Shown here piece by piece: positions 53,635-62,278 of a stretch of DNA of 64,000 nucleotides. The position numbers and the translations under genes are program-made. Every line of letters begins with the position of its first letter. Positions within the stretch are counted from its first letter, which is position 1. Source of the stretch: an uncultured Eubacteriales bacterium (GTDB lineage Bacteria > Bacillota > Clostridia > Oscillospirales > Oscillospiraceae); the NCBI GenBank assembly GCA_900544765.1, contig UQWI01000007.1, positions 62,001 through 126,000 on the forward strand, read 5' to 3'. The notes under the pieces are model-generated. The model saw only the letters and a list, made by a program, of their open reading frames with translations, was not told where the DNA came from and did not search any database.

Positions 53635-54627
53635 ATGATTTACGCAATCGCCGCCGTACTGGTCCTGATTGCGGACCAATCGCTCAAATACTGGGTCACG
53701 GTGAACATTGAACTCAACACCGGCTCCATAACGCTCATACCGGGAGTGCTCGACCTCGTGAACATCCACAATACGGGCGCCGCCTTCGGCCTGCTCGACG
53801 GCGGCGGCTGGCGCTGGGTGTTTGTCGTGATAGCCCTGCTGTTCGTCGTGATAGCTGTATACGCCATCAAACGCGGGCTCATCAAGGGCGCGATAGGCCG
53901 CTGGGCGGTCGTCGGCGTGCTCGCCGGAGCCATCGGCAACTGCATCGACCGTGTGCTCTACGGCTACGTCGTGGACATGTTCTACCCGGTGTTTCTGGAC
54001 GGTACGCCCTTCGACGCCATTTTCAACGTGGCGGATGTGTTCATATCCTGCTGCGGCATACTCTTCTGCCTGTACATCCTGTTCGGTGACGAGTACAAGA
54101 CCAGGCGCGTGGAGGACGAGGAGGAGGACGTGCGCCCTGTGAAGAGCGCCCGTACCCGCAGCGTGCCCGGAGCAAACCGCGGCGGCAGCCACGCCAAGGC
54201 CCCCGGCGGCCATGTACGCAGCCAGAACGCGCGCCGCGTACCCGCCCGCGAGGCCCGCAGCGAGAGGCCTGTGGAGCAGAGCACGTCCGGAGCCCCGGCC
54301 CAGGAGCGCACCCGTATCCCCGTGCAGCAGCCGCGTCCGCAGCAGCGCCGCCCGGCGCAGGCACAGCAGCCGAGGACCGTTGACCCCAACGACCCATTCG
54401 CCGAATGGGAGCGCCCGCAGCAGCCGCGGCAGGCGCAGAGCGCGCCCGCAAGGCCCTCCGCGCAGAGAAGCCAGGCTGACCCGAAGAGCGCCGCTGCGCC
54501 CAGGAGCGAACAGCCTCGGCGTGAGACGCCGCCCAGGAGCGCGGCGCAGCCCAGGCCCGAGGCCAAGCCGAAGGGTGACTACGAGTTCACGCTCGAGGAG
54601 ATTTTGGCGGAGTTTTCAGACAAATGA
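53635..54627 (+). CDS. lspA: Lipoprotein signal peptidase II with long disordered C-terminal tail
   Basis: Cleaves signal peptides of prolipoproteins in the membrane. Residues 1-150 form the four-helix LspA core: ADQSLKYWV, the first catalytic aspartate D114 in GYVVDMF after GNCIDR, and the second D134 in NVADVF. Normal LspA ends near 160; here about 175 further residues rich in Arg, Pro, Gln, Ala and Ser continue in frame and end with the acidic motif DYEFTLEEILAEF. The tail is cytoplasmic by topology. It overlaps rluD by 4 bases. Confidence 0.93.
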   Translation: MIYAIAAVLVLIADQSLKYWVTVNIELNTGSITLIPGVLDLVNIHNTGAAFGLLDGGGWRWVFVVIALLFVVIAVYAIKRGLIKGAIGRWAVVGVLAGAIGNCIDRVLYGYVVDMFYPVFLDGTPFDAIFNVADVFISCCGILFCLYILFGDEYKTRRVEDEEEDVRPVKSARTRSVPGANRGGSHAKAPGGHVRSQNARRVPAREARSERPVEQSTSGAPAQERTRIPVQQPRPQQRRPAQAQQPRTVDPNDPFAEWERPQQPRQAQSAPARPSAQRSQADPKSAAAPRSEQPRRETPPRSAAQPRPEAKPKGDYEFTLEEILAEFSDK

Positions 54628-55538
54628 GAGACATAGTGTATGTTAAAGCAGAGGAGAGCGGCGAGCGCATCGACGCTCTCCTCGCGCGTTCAATAGAGGA
54701 CATGACCCGCTCGCAGGCCCAGCGCCTGATAGAAAGCGGCCTTGTCACTTTTGAGGGGGCGCCGGTCAGAAAAAACCGCAGGACCGCCGTGGGCGAGGCC
54801 TATGCCGTCGTGCTTCCCGAGCCCGTAGAGGCGGAGCTCACGGCGCAGGACATCCCGCTTGACATCGTTTACGAGGACGGGGACGTAGTCGTCGTGAATA
54901 AGCCGCGCGGCATGGTCGTACACCCAGCGCCGGGCCACCCCGACGGCACGCTTGTCAACGCGCTGATGTACCACTGCGGGGACTCCCTCTCCGGCGTCGG
55001 CGGAGAGAGGCGTCCGGGCATAGTCCACCGCATAGACAAGGACACCTCCGGCCTCATCATCGCGGCAAAGAACGACGCGGCGCACCTGGCGCTCAGTGCG
55101 CAGCTGGCCGACCGCAGCCTCTCGCGAGTGTACGAGTGCGTCGTAAAGGGGCGCATGCGGGAGCCTTCCGGCACGGTTGACGCGCCGATTGCCCGGCACC
55201 CTGTCGACAGAAAGCGCATGGCCGTCGTGCCCGAAGGGCGCCGCGCCGTCACGCACTGGGAGGTAATCGCGCGCTATAACGGCTACACGCACCTCAGATG
55301 CAGGCTCGAAACCGGCCGCACACACCAGATACGCGTACACATGGCGCAGCTCGGCCACCCGCTGCTGGGCGACGAGGTCTACGGCCGCGGCACGGAAAAG
55401 GGCCTCACGGGCCAATGCCTCCACGCGAGGGAGCTGAAATTTATCCACCCCCGCACGGGAGAGAGCGTACATCTGACTACCGAGCTGCCGGAGTATTTCC
55501 TCTCCGTACTCGGTAAGCTCGGCCCGCCTGAGGGCTGA
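54624..55538 (+). CDS. RluA/RluD family 23S rRNA pseudouridine synthase
   Basis: 304 residues: N-terminal S4 RNA-binding domain (RIDALLARSIEDMTRSQAQRL), then the RluA catalytic domain with the aspartate in HRIDKDTSGL and RTHQIRVHMAQLGHPLLGD. Converts uridines of 23S rRNA to pseudouridine; RluD specificity is likely from the S4 domain but not proven. Translationally coupled to lspA, a conserved pairing. Confidence 0.93.
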   Translation: MRDIVYVKAEESGERIDALLARSIEDMTRSQAQRLIESGLVTFEGAPVRKNRRTAVGEAYAVVLPEPVEAELTAQDIPLDIVYEDGDVVVVNKPRGMVVHPAPGHPDGTLVNALMYHCGDSLSGVGGERRPGIVHRIDKDTSGLIIAAKNDAAHLALSAQLADRSLSRVYECVVKGRMREPSGTVDAPIARHPVDRKRMAVVPEGRRAVTHWEVIARYNGYTHLRCRLETGRTHQIRVHMAQLGHPLLGDEVYGRGTEKGLTGQCLHARELKFIHPRTGESVHLTTELPEYFLSVLGKLGPPEG

Positions 55539-55555
55539 AAAACCGCCGCAAAGAT

Positions 55556-55592
55556 AACAGTCCCGCACGATGCCGTGCGGGACTGTTCCGTA
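55556..55592 (+). terminator. Terminator after the RluD-type gene
   Basis: AACAGTCCCGCAC, loop GATGCC, GTGCGGGACTGTT: 13-bp perfect stem. Confidence 0.8.
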
Positions 55593-55688
55593 TCCGACGC
55601 AAAACCGCGCCAAAAGGCAGGGCAACAAGTTTTGCGTTTACGGCTTGCGCCGTTTTGTGCTATGCGGGAGCGGAAGGAGGCAGGGGAG

Positions 55689-56375
55689 ATGACGTTTTCG
55701 GAGAAGCTAATAACGCTCCGAGGCGGGCGCGGCTGGTCGCAGGAGAAGCTTGCACAGGAGCTGGGTGTGACGCGCCAGGCAGTGGGCCGCTGGGAACGCG
55801 GCTCCGGGCTGCCCGATGCAAACAGCCTGATGGCGCTCGCGCGCGTGTTCGACGTGGACGCGGAGTGGCTGCTCGACGAGGCTGCGAAGGAGCCGGAGCC
55901 ACGTCGTGTCCGCCGCGTAAAGCTGATGTGGTACGACTGGGCCGCTATATCCGTGTTTGGCCTGTCGCTGCTGGCCTGCCGGCCGCTTTACCGGTGGGCT
56001 TATGAGCTCAGCTATATAAGGCTGATTTACTACCCCGGGGCGCTCTTTCAGCTGTTTGCAGGCTGCTGCATCTGGTTCGCGGGCGGATGGAGTTTCTCAG
56101 CGCTCATATGCCGGTTTACTGCCGGAGCGCTGCCGCACGGGAGGGCGCGGCGGACGCTTTTTACAGCTGCAGCCGTCATAGCCGCGCTGCTCTTTGCTGT
56201 TTATGCCGTCTTATGCGTCTTGTCAACCGGAGTGATAAGGGGGGTGCTTCCGGAGCCCCGGAGTTGGTTTTTCGGCCGCACAGTGATGTCCATAGTGCAG
56301 CACCCGGCGCTGTTCCTGCTCCCGGGCGCAGCGCTCTCGCTGTGTGCGACCAGAGAGGCCAGGTGGCCTGAATAA
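55689..56375 (+). CDS. XRE-HTH regulator fused to a membrane domain
   Basis: 228 residues. HTH at about 1-60 (FSEKLITLRGGRGWSQEKL, LGVTRQAVGRWERGSGLPD), then four or five hydrophobic segments from residue 85. The cytoplasmic HTH tethered to the membrane suggests one-component membrane-signal regulation. AAGGAGG is 8 bases before ATG 55689; the earlier frame start is unsupported and overlaps the terminator. One of three XRE-membrane genes in the window. Confidence 0.8.
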   Translation: MTFSEKLITLRGGRGWSQEKLAQELGVTRQAVGRWERGSGLPDANSLMALARVFDVDAEWLLDEAAKEPEPRRVRRVKLMWYDWAAISVFGLSLLACRPLYRWAYELSYIRLIYYPGALFQLFAGCCIWFAGGWSFSALICRFTAGALPHGRARRTLFTAAAVIAALLFAVYAVLCVLSTGVIRGVLPEPRSWFFGRTVMSIVQHPALFLLPGAALSLCATREARWPE

Positions 56376-56384
56376 TGGCAAAAA

Positions 56385-56415
56385 AAGCGGCCCCGCACTG
56401 CGCGGGGCCGCTTCG
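56385..56415. terminator. Bidirectional terminator between XRE-membrane gene and GNAT gene
   Basis: AAGCGGCCCCGC, loop ACTGC, GCGGGGCCGCTT with A-run before and T-rich sequence after. Confidence 0.85.
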
Positions 56416-56417
56416 TT

Positions 56418-56900
56418 TCATTCTGTCCGGGCCAAGCTGCTCAGAGCCTCGCCGGTGAGGCGGTAGGTTGTCCAGCCGTCCTGGGGCACTGCGCCGAGGG
56501 CGCGGTAAAAGCCGATGCTCGGCGTGTTCCAGTCAAGGCAAGCCCACTCCAGGCGGCCGCAGCCGCGCTCCATGCATTGCCGTGCCAGGTACTTCATGAG
56601 CCCGAGGCCCAGGCCGCGCCCGCGGTGTTCGGGCAGGACGAAGAGGTCCTCGAGGTATATGCCTGCGCGGCCCAGGAAGGTCGAGAAGTTGTGGAAGTAG
56701 AGCGCAAACCCGGCCTCAGCCCCGTCGCACATGACGAACACCACCTCGGCCACACGCTTTTCAAACAGCCAATCGGCCAGGACGCCGGGCTCCGCCACGA
56801 CTTCTCCGGCCAGATGCTCGTACTCAGCGAGGTCTCGGATGAATTTGAGTATCAGCTCAATGTCGCCGCGCACGGCGGTGCGGTAGCTTATCTCGGGCAT
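56418..56900 (-). CDS. GNAT family N-acetyltransferase
   Basis: 160 residues. Acetyl-CoA binding motif A in EDLFVLPEHRGRGLGLGLMKYL, preceded by FALYFHNFSTFLGRAGIYL and followed by RLEWACLDWNTPSIGFYRALGA. The layout resembles diamine/spermidine-type and thialysine acetyltransferases, but the substrate is not certain. Located downstream of cytX with 16 bases between, so it may be part of that transcript. Confidence 0.88.
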   Translation of the reverse strand: MPEISYRTAVRGDIELILKFIRDLAEYEHLAGEVVAEPGVLADWLFEKRVAEVVFVMCDGAEAGFALYFHNFSTFLGRAGIYLEDLFVLPEHRGRGLGLGLMKYLARQCMERGCGRLEWACLDWNTPSIGFYRALGAVPQDGWTTYRLTGEALSSLARTE

Positions 56901-56916
56901 TTTGCGCTCCTTTCAC

Positions 56917-58086
56917 TCAGGCTTTGCTCTTGTTGGGGACGAGTTTGTTGACGATGTAGCACAGCACCATCGTGATGGCCACGGCGGGCAAGGTGTTGCC
57001 GACGGGCAAATCCACCTGCATCAGCAGGCGGTAGGCGATGAAGCCCAAGAGCCAGACGATGAGATTCGGCCAGTCGAAAGCATCCCTGAAGCTGTCCTTT
57101 TTCAGGATAAAGTACGTCGTGAGCTGCACGGCTATCATGGGCGCGAACACGCTGCCGATGAGGTACAGGAAGTTCGTGATGTCGTCCATGTTGAAGAGGC
57201 AGGCGCCGATGGTACCGATTACGGTGACGATGATGCCGACGGTCCTGCCGTTGAGCTTCTTGGAGAGGCTCTCGCAGGAGACACCTGCGCTGAAGGCGTC
57301 GAGGAAGGTCGTGGTGACCGTGGAGAGCACGAGGATGAGCAGGGCGGGGATGCCGAGCCCGGCGCGGAGCATGATCTGCGCGATGTCGCTCTCGCCGGTG
57401 TAGATGGCGGCGCCCATGCCGATGACGTACATCCAGCAGCTCACGAGCCCGTAGGTCACGGTGCTGGCGAGGGTGGAGCGGAAGGGCTTTTCACTCTCGC
57501 GCGTGTAGTCGCTTATGACGGGCAGCCAGCTCAGCGGCATACTTACGGCGAGCTCAACCGCTGCGCCGAAGGTCAGGGTGTCGGCGCTCGTCGCGCCGGG
57601 GTTGCCGCCGCGGAAAACCACCACGGACAGCACGACCGTGAGCACAAAGAGCAGCGCCATCGTTATCTTGTTGAGCAGGCCGAGGTTGGTGATGCCTATG
57701 GCTATCCAGACGATTATGAGCAGGCCTATGACGATGCTCCAGACCCAGATGCCGACCTCGAAGATGCCGTTGGTGGCGACCGCGCCGTCGTAGATCATGA
57801 TGCCCGTCCAGCCGACGAGCTGCAGCACGTTCAGCAGCGCGAAGAGCAGTCCGCCGTGGTAGCCGAAGCTCATCTTGGTCGTCTCCATGGCGCTCTTGCG
57901 CTCACGGCCGCCGATAAGCCCGGCGAGGAAGAACAGCACGCAGCCTATGACGTGACCGACTATGATGGCCAGCAGGCCCTTGCCCATGCCCAGGGGCGCG
58001 AAGTAGGTGCCGGTCAGTATCTCGGCGAGCGAGACGGCCGCGCCGAACCAGATGAGCGAGTTCTGGAATACGGTAGTCCTCTTCAT
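56917..58086 (-). CDS. cytX: Hydroxymethylpyrimidine/cytosine-type transporter CytX
   Basis: 389 residues, about twelve membrane helices of the NCS1 family: SLIWFGAAVSLAEILTGTYFAPLG at the start, MPLSWLPVISDYTRE and DAFSAGVSC later. CytX imports the thiamin precursor hydroxymethylpyrimidine; linkage to thiD (4-base overlap, ATGA) makes this assignment strong. GGAGG lies 7 bases before ATG 58086. Confidence 0.88.
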   Translation of the reverse strand: MKRTTVFQNSLIWFGAAVSLAEILTGTYFAPLGMGKGLLAIIVGHVIGCVLFFLAGLIGGRERKSAMETTKMSFGYHGGLLFALLNVLQLVGWTGIMIYDGAVATNGIFEVGIWVWSIVIGLLIIVWIAIGITNLGLLNKITMALLFVLTVVLSVVVFRGGNPGATSADTLTFGAAVELAVSMPLSWLPVISDYTRESEKPFRSTLASTVTYGLVSCWMYVIGMGAAIYTGESDIAQIMLRAGLGIPALLILVLSTVTTTFLDAFSAGVSCESLSKKLNGRTVGIIVTVIGTIGACLFNMDDITNFLYLIGSVFAPMIAVQLTTYFILKKDSFRDAFDWPNLIVWLLGFIAYRLLMQVDLPVGNTLPAVAITMVLCYIVNKLVPNKSKA

Positions 58087-58892
58087 GCGCGCGCCTCCAT
58101 TCTGTACTCCGGCTTGATGTCGAAGGCGTGGTCCATCGGGCCGCGGCCGTGGCCGAGGTCGAGCATGGCGGACAGCGCACCGGATATGTAGGCCTTGGCG
58201 CGCTCCACGCTGTCGTGGAGGTTGAAGCCCTTGGCCAGGTTGGCGGCGATGGCGCTCGATAGAGTGCAGCCGGTGCCGTGGGTGTTGGGGTTGGCTATGC
58301 GCTCGCCTCGGAACCAGTGCTTTTCGCCGTCCGACCACAGCAGGTCGTTGGCGTCGTTGAGGTCGTGACCACCCTTGCAGAGCACGGCGCATCCGAAGCG
58401 CTCGGATATGGCCCGCGCGGCCTTCTCCATGTCCTCAGGAGAGCGTATCTCCATGCCGGATAGAATCTCGGCCTCCGGGATGTTAGGCGTGACCACCTCG
58501 GCCAGAGGCAGAAGCCTGCTCTCCAGCGCGCCCACTGCGTCGTCGCGCAGCAGAGCGGAGCCGCTCGTGGCGACCATGACGGGGTCGACGACGATGTGCC
58601 GGGCCTTGTAGAAGCTCAGCCGCTCCGCGATGACCTCGATAAGGGGAGCGGAGGAGACCATGCCTATTTTGACCGCGTCGGGGAAGATGTCCGTAAACAC
58701 GGCGTCTAGCTCCTCAGTGAGGAACTCGGGCGTGGCCTCGAGGATGTCTGTGACGCCGAGAGTATTCTGGGCGGTCAGGGCCGTGATGGCACTCATGGCA
58801 AAAACGCCATTCATGGTCATGGTCTTGATGTCCGCCTGGATCCCGGCGCCTCCGCTGGAATCGCTCCCAGCGATCGTCAATGCTGTTCTCAT
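58083..58892 (-). CDS. thiD: Hydroxymethylpyrimidine/phosphomethylpyrimidine kinase
   Basis: 269 residues. Start ALTIAGSDSSGGAGIQADIKT, MVSSAPLI, HIVVDPVMVATSGSALL, and C-terminal NTHGTGCTLSSAIAANLA define ThiD. Phosphorylates HMP twice to HMP-PP, which ThiE joins to the thiazole phosphate. ATG 58892 is 7 bases after AAGGAG; the ATG two codons upstream is too close. Together with cytX it forms an HMP salvage operon; no thiazole-synthesis genes are in the window. Confidence 0.95.
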   Translation of the reverse strand: MRTALTIAGSDSSGGAGIQADIKTMTMNGVFAMSAITALTAQNTLGVTDILEATPEFLTEELDAVFTDIFPDAVKIGMVSSAPLIEVIAERLSFYKARHIVVDPVMVATSGSALLRDDAVGALESRLLPLAEVVTPNIPEAEILSGMEIRSPEDMEKAARAISERFGCAVLCKGGHDLNDANDLLWSDGEKHWFRGERIANPNTHGTGCTLSSAIAANLAKGFNLHDSVERAKAYISGALSAMLDLGHGRGPMDHAFDIKPEYRMEARA

Positions 58893-58922
58893 ATACATTC
58901 TCCTTCCTCAGCATTGCGTTTT

Positions 58923-58951
58923 ATTATAGCGATGTAAGGTGGTGCCCCCAA
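58923..58951 (-). promoter_or_regulatory. thiD: Promoter of the thiD-cytX operon
   Basis: Minus strand TTGGGG (58951-58946), 17 bases, TATAAT (58928-58923), 30 bases before thiD. No TPP riboswitch lies between. Confidence 0.55.
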
Positions 58952-58980
58952 TACACCGCTTGTTGACTTTTTGTGCAACC

Positions 58981-59376
58981 GAGGGCGGTTGCAGCCCCCT
59001 GGGGCGCTTTCTTTTGATTGCGCCAAAAGAAAGCGTCCCAGACCCCGGCGTCGTCGCAATCTCCGTATCCCTCGCTTCCGGGCAAGCCCGAAAGCTCGGT
59101 CGCTCCGATGCTCCTCCTCACAAAACCGAACCCGCTGCGCTGGGCTTCGGTTTTGTGATACGGCGGTGCGCCGGCCGCGGTTCTCGGCCTTACGGCCGGC
59201 CGCTGCCGGGTGGCAGCCGGTGCCTCGGCTGTGCCGCTGTAACGTTTGCAAGGACTCAGTAGGGGCGGGCTTCCCCGCCCGCATGTGGGTGGGATGTGCT
59301 GCAACGTCCTGGCTGTGCTTGACCGTCCATCGAGCACCTACCCGAGCCTCACTCAAAAGGGAGCCTTGGGCTTGAG
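58981..59376 (+). repeat. Dispersed intergenic repeat, copy 2
   Basis: Plus-strand counterpart of the repeat near 45 kb: CTTTCTTTTGATTGCGCCAA palindrome with AAAGAAAG, identical CGCGGTTCTCGGCCTTACGG and GCCGGCCGCTGCCGGGTGG, then GCCGCTGTAAC, TGCTGCAACG and CCTACCCGAGCCTC. The rest of the 598-base gap to the next gene (to 59490) shows no supported gene. Confidence 0.7.
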
Positions 59377-59490
59377 CGCGACAGACGTCACAGCACCGCC
59401 GGAACGCCGGTGCGCATCCCACGGCGTCCTCGACGTCCCTCTCGCTTGAGCAAGCGATACGGCGTTCGCGCCACCGGCCGCGCACGGCGT

Positions 59491-60897
59491 TTACTTCCGG
59501 CGCCTCGCGCCTGTGACCGCCAAAACTGCTGCGGCAAGCACGAGAGCGAGCATTATCGTCACCATTATGTTCCCGCCGAGCGCCGGGGCGCTGAGCCAGT
59601 CGCTGAAATCGGCGTTATAGGGCTTGAGAGGCGTATAAGGCACGCTCGAGACCCAGCCGTTGGCGCGGATTATGCCGTCCATGGCCCAGGGCGCGAGCCA
59701 GATGTAGAGCGCTGTGACGGCGCAGGCCGCCGAGGCGCGGAACCAGCGGGAGACGGGCAGATAGCGCAGGCAGACGAGCATCAGCCAGGGCCAGAGCATG
59801 CCCAGCAGCATGAGCGGGTAGCTCTCGCTCCAGAGATAGTCCCGGCTGCCCGCCGTGGGCAGCAGCACCGCGAGCAGCACGGTGACTATGGCGAGCCAGA
59901 CGAGCGCGCGGTGGTTTTCAAGCTCCCTGGGCAGGGGGAGCTGCCTGATGACGAACGGCAGCACGAGCACTGCCAGGGCGAGCAGTATGCCGAGCGCGGT
60001 GGTCAGGAACCACGTCCCGCCGCCGCGTATGCTCTCTTCGCCCAGCAGGGCCAGGAGCAGCGCTACAGACACGGCTATATAGAGCAGGGTCTTGCGTTGG
60101 GTCAAGGTCTCAGGCAGCGGCAGATGCCTCACTATATACGGCCCCAGCAGCAGCCAGATACCCAGCAGAGATCCCAGCGCCGCGGCGAAGAACCAAGTCC
60201 CTCCGGCGCGTATGCACTCCTCGCCGAGCAGAATCAGGAGCAGCAGCGTGTTTGCGACGATATACACCACGCCCTTGCGGGCGCTCAGGCAGGGCGGCAG
60301 AGGCGTGCGGCGCAGAATATACGGCCCGAAAAGCAGCCCGGCGGCCAGCAGTGTCCAGCACGCGGCGCAGGCGAACCAGCGCCCGCCGTTCACAAGGCAG
60401 ATGACGCCGTAGAGCGCGAGCAGCGAGCAGGTAAAGCCCGCGAGCGCCCACACGCCGCCCATGCGCTCAGGCGCGAGCGCGGGCAGAAGCGTCAGGCTGG
60501 CCGCTGCGAGCAGTGACGCAAATACGATGAGCGACCAGTCGAGCCCGCTCCCGTCGGCCAGGTCGAAGATGAAGCAGGCGAGTGCTGTGCCGCCGTAGAG
60601 CAGGTACTGCGCAAGCTTATAGTTCCTGGCCATGCGGCGGTAGCGCGCGGCCAGCTTTTCGGCTGAGCGCGCCTCGACGTCCTCACTGGCCGTGAGCAGC
60701 TCGTGCTCGCTGACGCCGAGTATTTCGCAGATGTCGCGGATGAGCGTTATGTCGGGGTAGCTCATGCCGCGTTCCCATTTGCTGACGGCGGAGTCGGTCA
60801 CGAACAGCTTGTCGGCAAACTCGCGCTGGGTCATGCCGAGCGCGCGCCGCCGCTGTGTGATGAACTCGCCGAAGGATTTCTTCTTTTCGTTTTCCAA
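59491..60897 (-). CDS. XRE-HTH regulator fused to repeated multi-pass membrane domain
   Basis: 468 residues. HTH at 1-70 (SFGEFITQRRRALGMTQREFA, LFVTDSAVSKWERGMSYPD), then about twelve hydrophobic segments. The middle contains a roughly 55-residue unit repeated two to three times: RTPLPPCLSARKGVVY..LLGEECIRAGGTWF, RHLPLPETLTQRKTLLY..LLGEESIRGGGTWF, RQLPLPRELENHRALVW. GGAGG lies 8 bases before TTG 60897; the earlier frame is not supported. Likely membrane-sensing regulator or a regulator fused to a transporter-like domain. Confidence 0.8.
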   Translation of the reverse strand: MENEKKKSFGEFITQRRRALGMTQREFADKLFVTDSAVSKWERGMSYPDITLIRDICEILGVSEHELLTASEDVEARSAEKLAARYRRMARNYKLAQYLLYGGTALACFIFDLADGSGLDWSLIVFASLLAAASLTLLPALAPERMGGVWALAGFTCSLLALYGVICLVNGGRWFACAACWTLLAAGLLFGPYILRRTPLPPCLSARKGVVYIVANTLLLLILLGEECIRAGGTWFFAAALGSLLGIWLLLGPYIVRHLPLPETLTQRKTLLYIAVSVALLLALLGEESIRGGGTWFLTTALGILLALAVLVLPFVIRQLPLPRELENHRALVWLAIVTVLLAVLLPTAGSRDYLWSESYPLMLLGMLWPWLMLVCLRYLPVSRWFRASAACAVTALYIWLAPWAMDGIIRANGWVSSVPYTPLKPYNADFSDWLSAPALGGNIMVTIMLALVLAAAVLAVTGARRRK

Positions 60898-61024
60898 TTT
60901 GCAGACCTCCGTTCCGGTCGCTTGCAAGCTCGAGTGAAGCATAGCGCCGGGGACGGCAAATTGTCAACGGTTTGAGCCGAATTCGGCTCTCGACCGTTAG
61001 GAAAGTCCAGTGTTTATGCGGGTT

Positions 61025-61663
61025 TCAGAGCTTTTCGCACCTGGCGCGCATTTCGCGCGCCGCCTGCTCCACATCGGCCTCGGCGAAGAGCGCGCTGACC
61101 ACCGCGACGCCCGCAAGGCCGCGCCCGTTGAGCTGGGAGATGTTGTCGCGGGTGATGCCGCCGATGGCCACGACGGGTATCTTCACCGCGCTGGTGATGG
61201 CGGCGTACTCCTCGGGCGTGACGTAGTGCCCGGTGACGTCCTTGGTGTTTGTTGGGAACGCCGCGCCGGAGCCGAGATAGTCCGCGCCCGCGGCCTCGGC
61301 GGCCACGGCCTCCTCTATGGTGTGGGCCGAGACGCCGATTATCCTGCCCTCGCCCAGCATGACGCGGGCCTTGGCGCAGGCCATGTCGTCCTGGCCGACG
61401 TGGACGCCGTCCGCGCCGGAGAGCAGGGCTATGTCTATGTTGTCGTTTATGACGCAGCGGACGCCGTGCTTGTGGCAGAGCTCGACCACCCAGCGCGCCT
61501 CGGTCAAAAACTCGCGGGCGTCGAGGTGCTTTTCGCGCACCTGTACGAAGGTCGCCCCGCCCTTTATGGCGGCTTCGACCTGGTCCAGGACCCCGTCCAT
61601 ACCCTTAGCCCATGTGCGGTCGGTTATGGCGTAGAGCCTGAGCTCCTCCGGCCTGAGCTTCAT
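61025..61663 (-). CDS. thiE: Thiamin phosphate synthase
   Basis: 212 residues. Joins HMP-PP and thiazole phosphate to thiamin phosphate. TIM-barrel with GGATFVQVREKHLDAREF, GVHVGQDDM, GVSAHTIEEAVAAEAAGADYLGSGAAFPT and VVAIGGIT. Start at ATG 61663 after AGGGGGA; the longer frame upstream reads into the riboswitch. Under direct TPP-riboswitch control. Confidence 0.95.
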   Translation of the reverse strand: MKLRPEELRLYAITDRTWAKGMDGVLDQVEAAIKGGATFVQVREKHLDAREFLTEARWVVELCHKHGVRCVINDNIDIALLSGADGVHVGQDDMACAKARVMLGEGRIIGVSAHTIEEAVAAEAAGADYLGSGAAFPTNTKDVTGHYVTPEEYAAITSAVKIPVVAIGGITRDNISQLNGRGLAGVAVVSALFAEADVEQAAREMRARCEKL

Positions 61664-61777
61664 AAAAATTCCCCCTTGAAAGCAGCAAATTTCGTGCGTA
61701 TCGGCGCGGCGCGCTTTACACAGCAAAAAACGCCCCAAAATGCCAAATAAGGCGATTCCGGAGCGGATTCGGCGATA

Positions 61778-61855
61778 TTTCCCTACGTTGGCATTATCCA
61801 AATCAGGTCAATGGGTCGAAGCTGCCGCTTCCTCTCAGCCTTCCGGCTCCCCGTT
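61778..61855 (-). promoter_or_regulatory. thiE: TPP riboswitch (THI element) for thiE
   Basis: Minus strand carries the conserved blocks CGGGGAGC, GGCTGAGAGG, GACCC, and TGACCTGATTTGGATAATGC, then CAACGTAGGGAA. These match the thiamin pyrophosphate aptamer in order. It lies 115 bases before the thiE start, leaving room for an expression platform. Confidence 0.93.
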
Positions 61856-61969
61856 GTACCTGTACATTATACGACACTTCGGCGCTGATTGCAAGCAAAA
61901 TTGGGGCGCAGTTGCAATATGGTGCGCGGCCTGATAATATATGACTGAAGGAAATTGCGGGGTGAGGGT

Positions 61970-62278
61970 GTGAGCGGTACATACTGCGGCAGGGATTGCT
62001 TCAACTGCTATTACAGGAGCGCGGAGAGCTGTCCGGGCTGCAAACGCGGCCCCGGCGGCAAGTGGAGCGGCATGTGCGATATAGCCGGCTGCTGCCGGAA
62101 CCGGGGCCTCGACAGCTGCGACGGGTGCCGGAACGCCGACGGCTGTGCGCGGAGGATGGAGCGCAACGACATGCCGGAGCGGCGCAAACGTGAGACCTCG
62201 GAGCGGCGCGAAAAGATGGGGGCAAACGCCGGAGCATTGAGTTTCGGGCTCACTCTGCTGTTCGCGCTGTTGATATGA
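61970..62278 (+). CDS. Cysteine-rich DUF3795-like protein
   Basis: 102 residues. Twelve cysteines in the first 60 residues (TYCGRDCFNCYY, SCPGCKRG, MCDIAGCCRN, SCDGCRNADGC), resembling DUF3795 domains, probably metal binding. The C-terminus ends in a hydrophobic helix ALSFGLTLLFALLI, so it may be membrane associated. Start between TTG 61955 and GTG 61970 is uncertain. Overlaps the next gene by 4 bases. Confidence 0.75.
   Translation: MSGTYCGRDCFNCYYRSAESCPGCKRGPGGKWSGMCDIAGCCRNRGLDSCDGCRNADGCARRMERNDMPERRKRETSERREKMGANAGALSFGLTLLFALLI

Noticed and set aside
50731..54213. A 1160-codon open frame antisense to ileS and lspA
   Set aside because: Same GC-skew artefact; it runs through two well-defined genes on the other strand.
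59176..59376. Short tandem-looking GC palindromes as a CRISPR array
   Set aside because: No regular repeat-spacer spacing occurs here or elsewhere in the window; the elements belong to the dispersed repeat.
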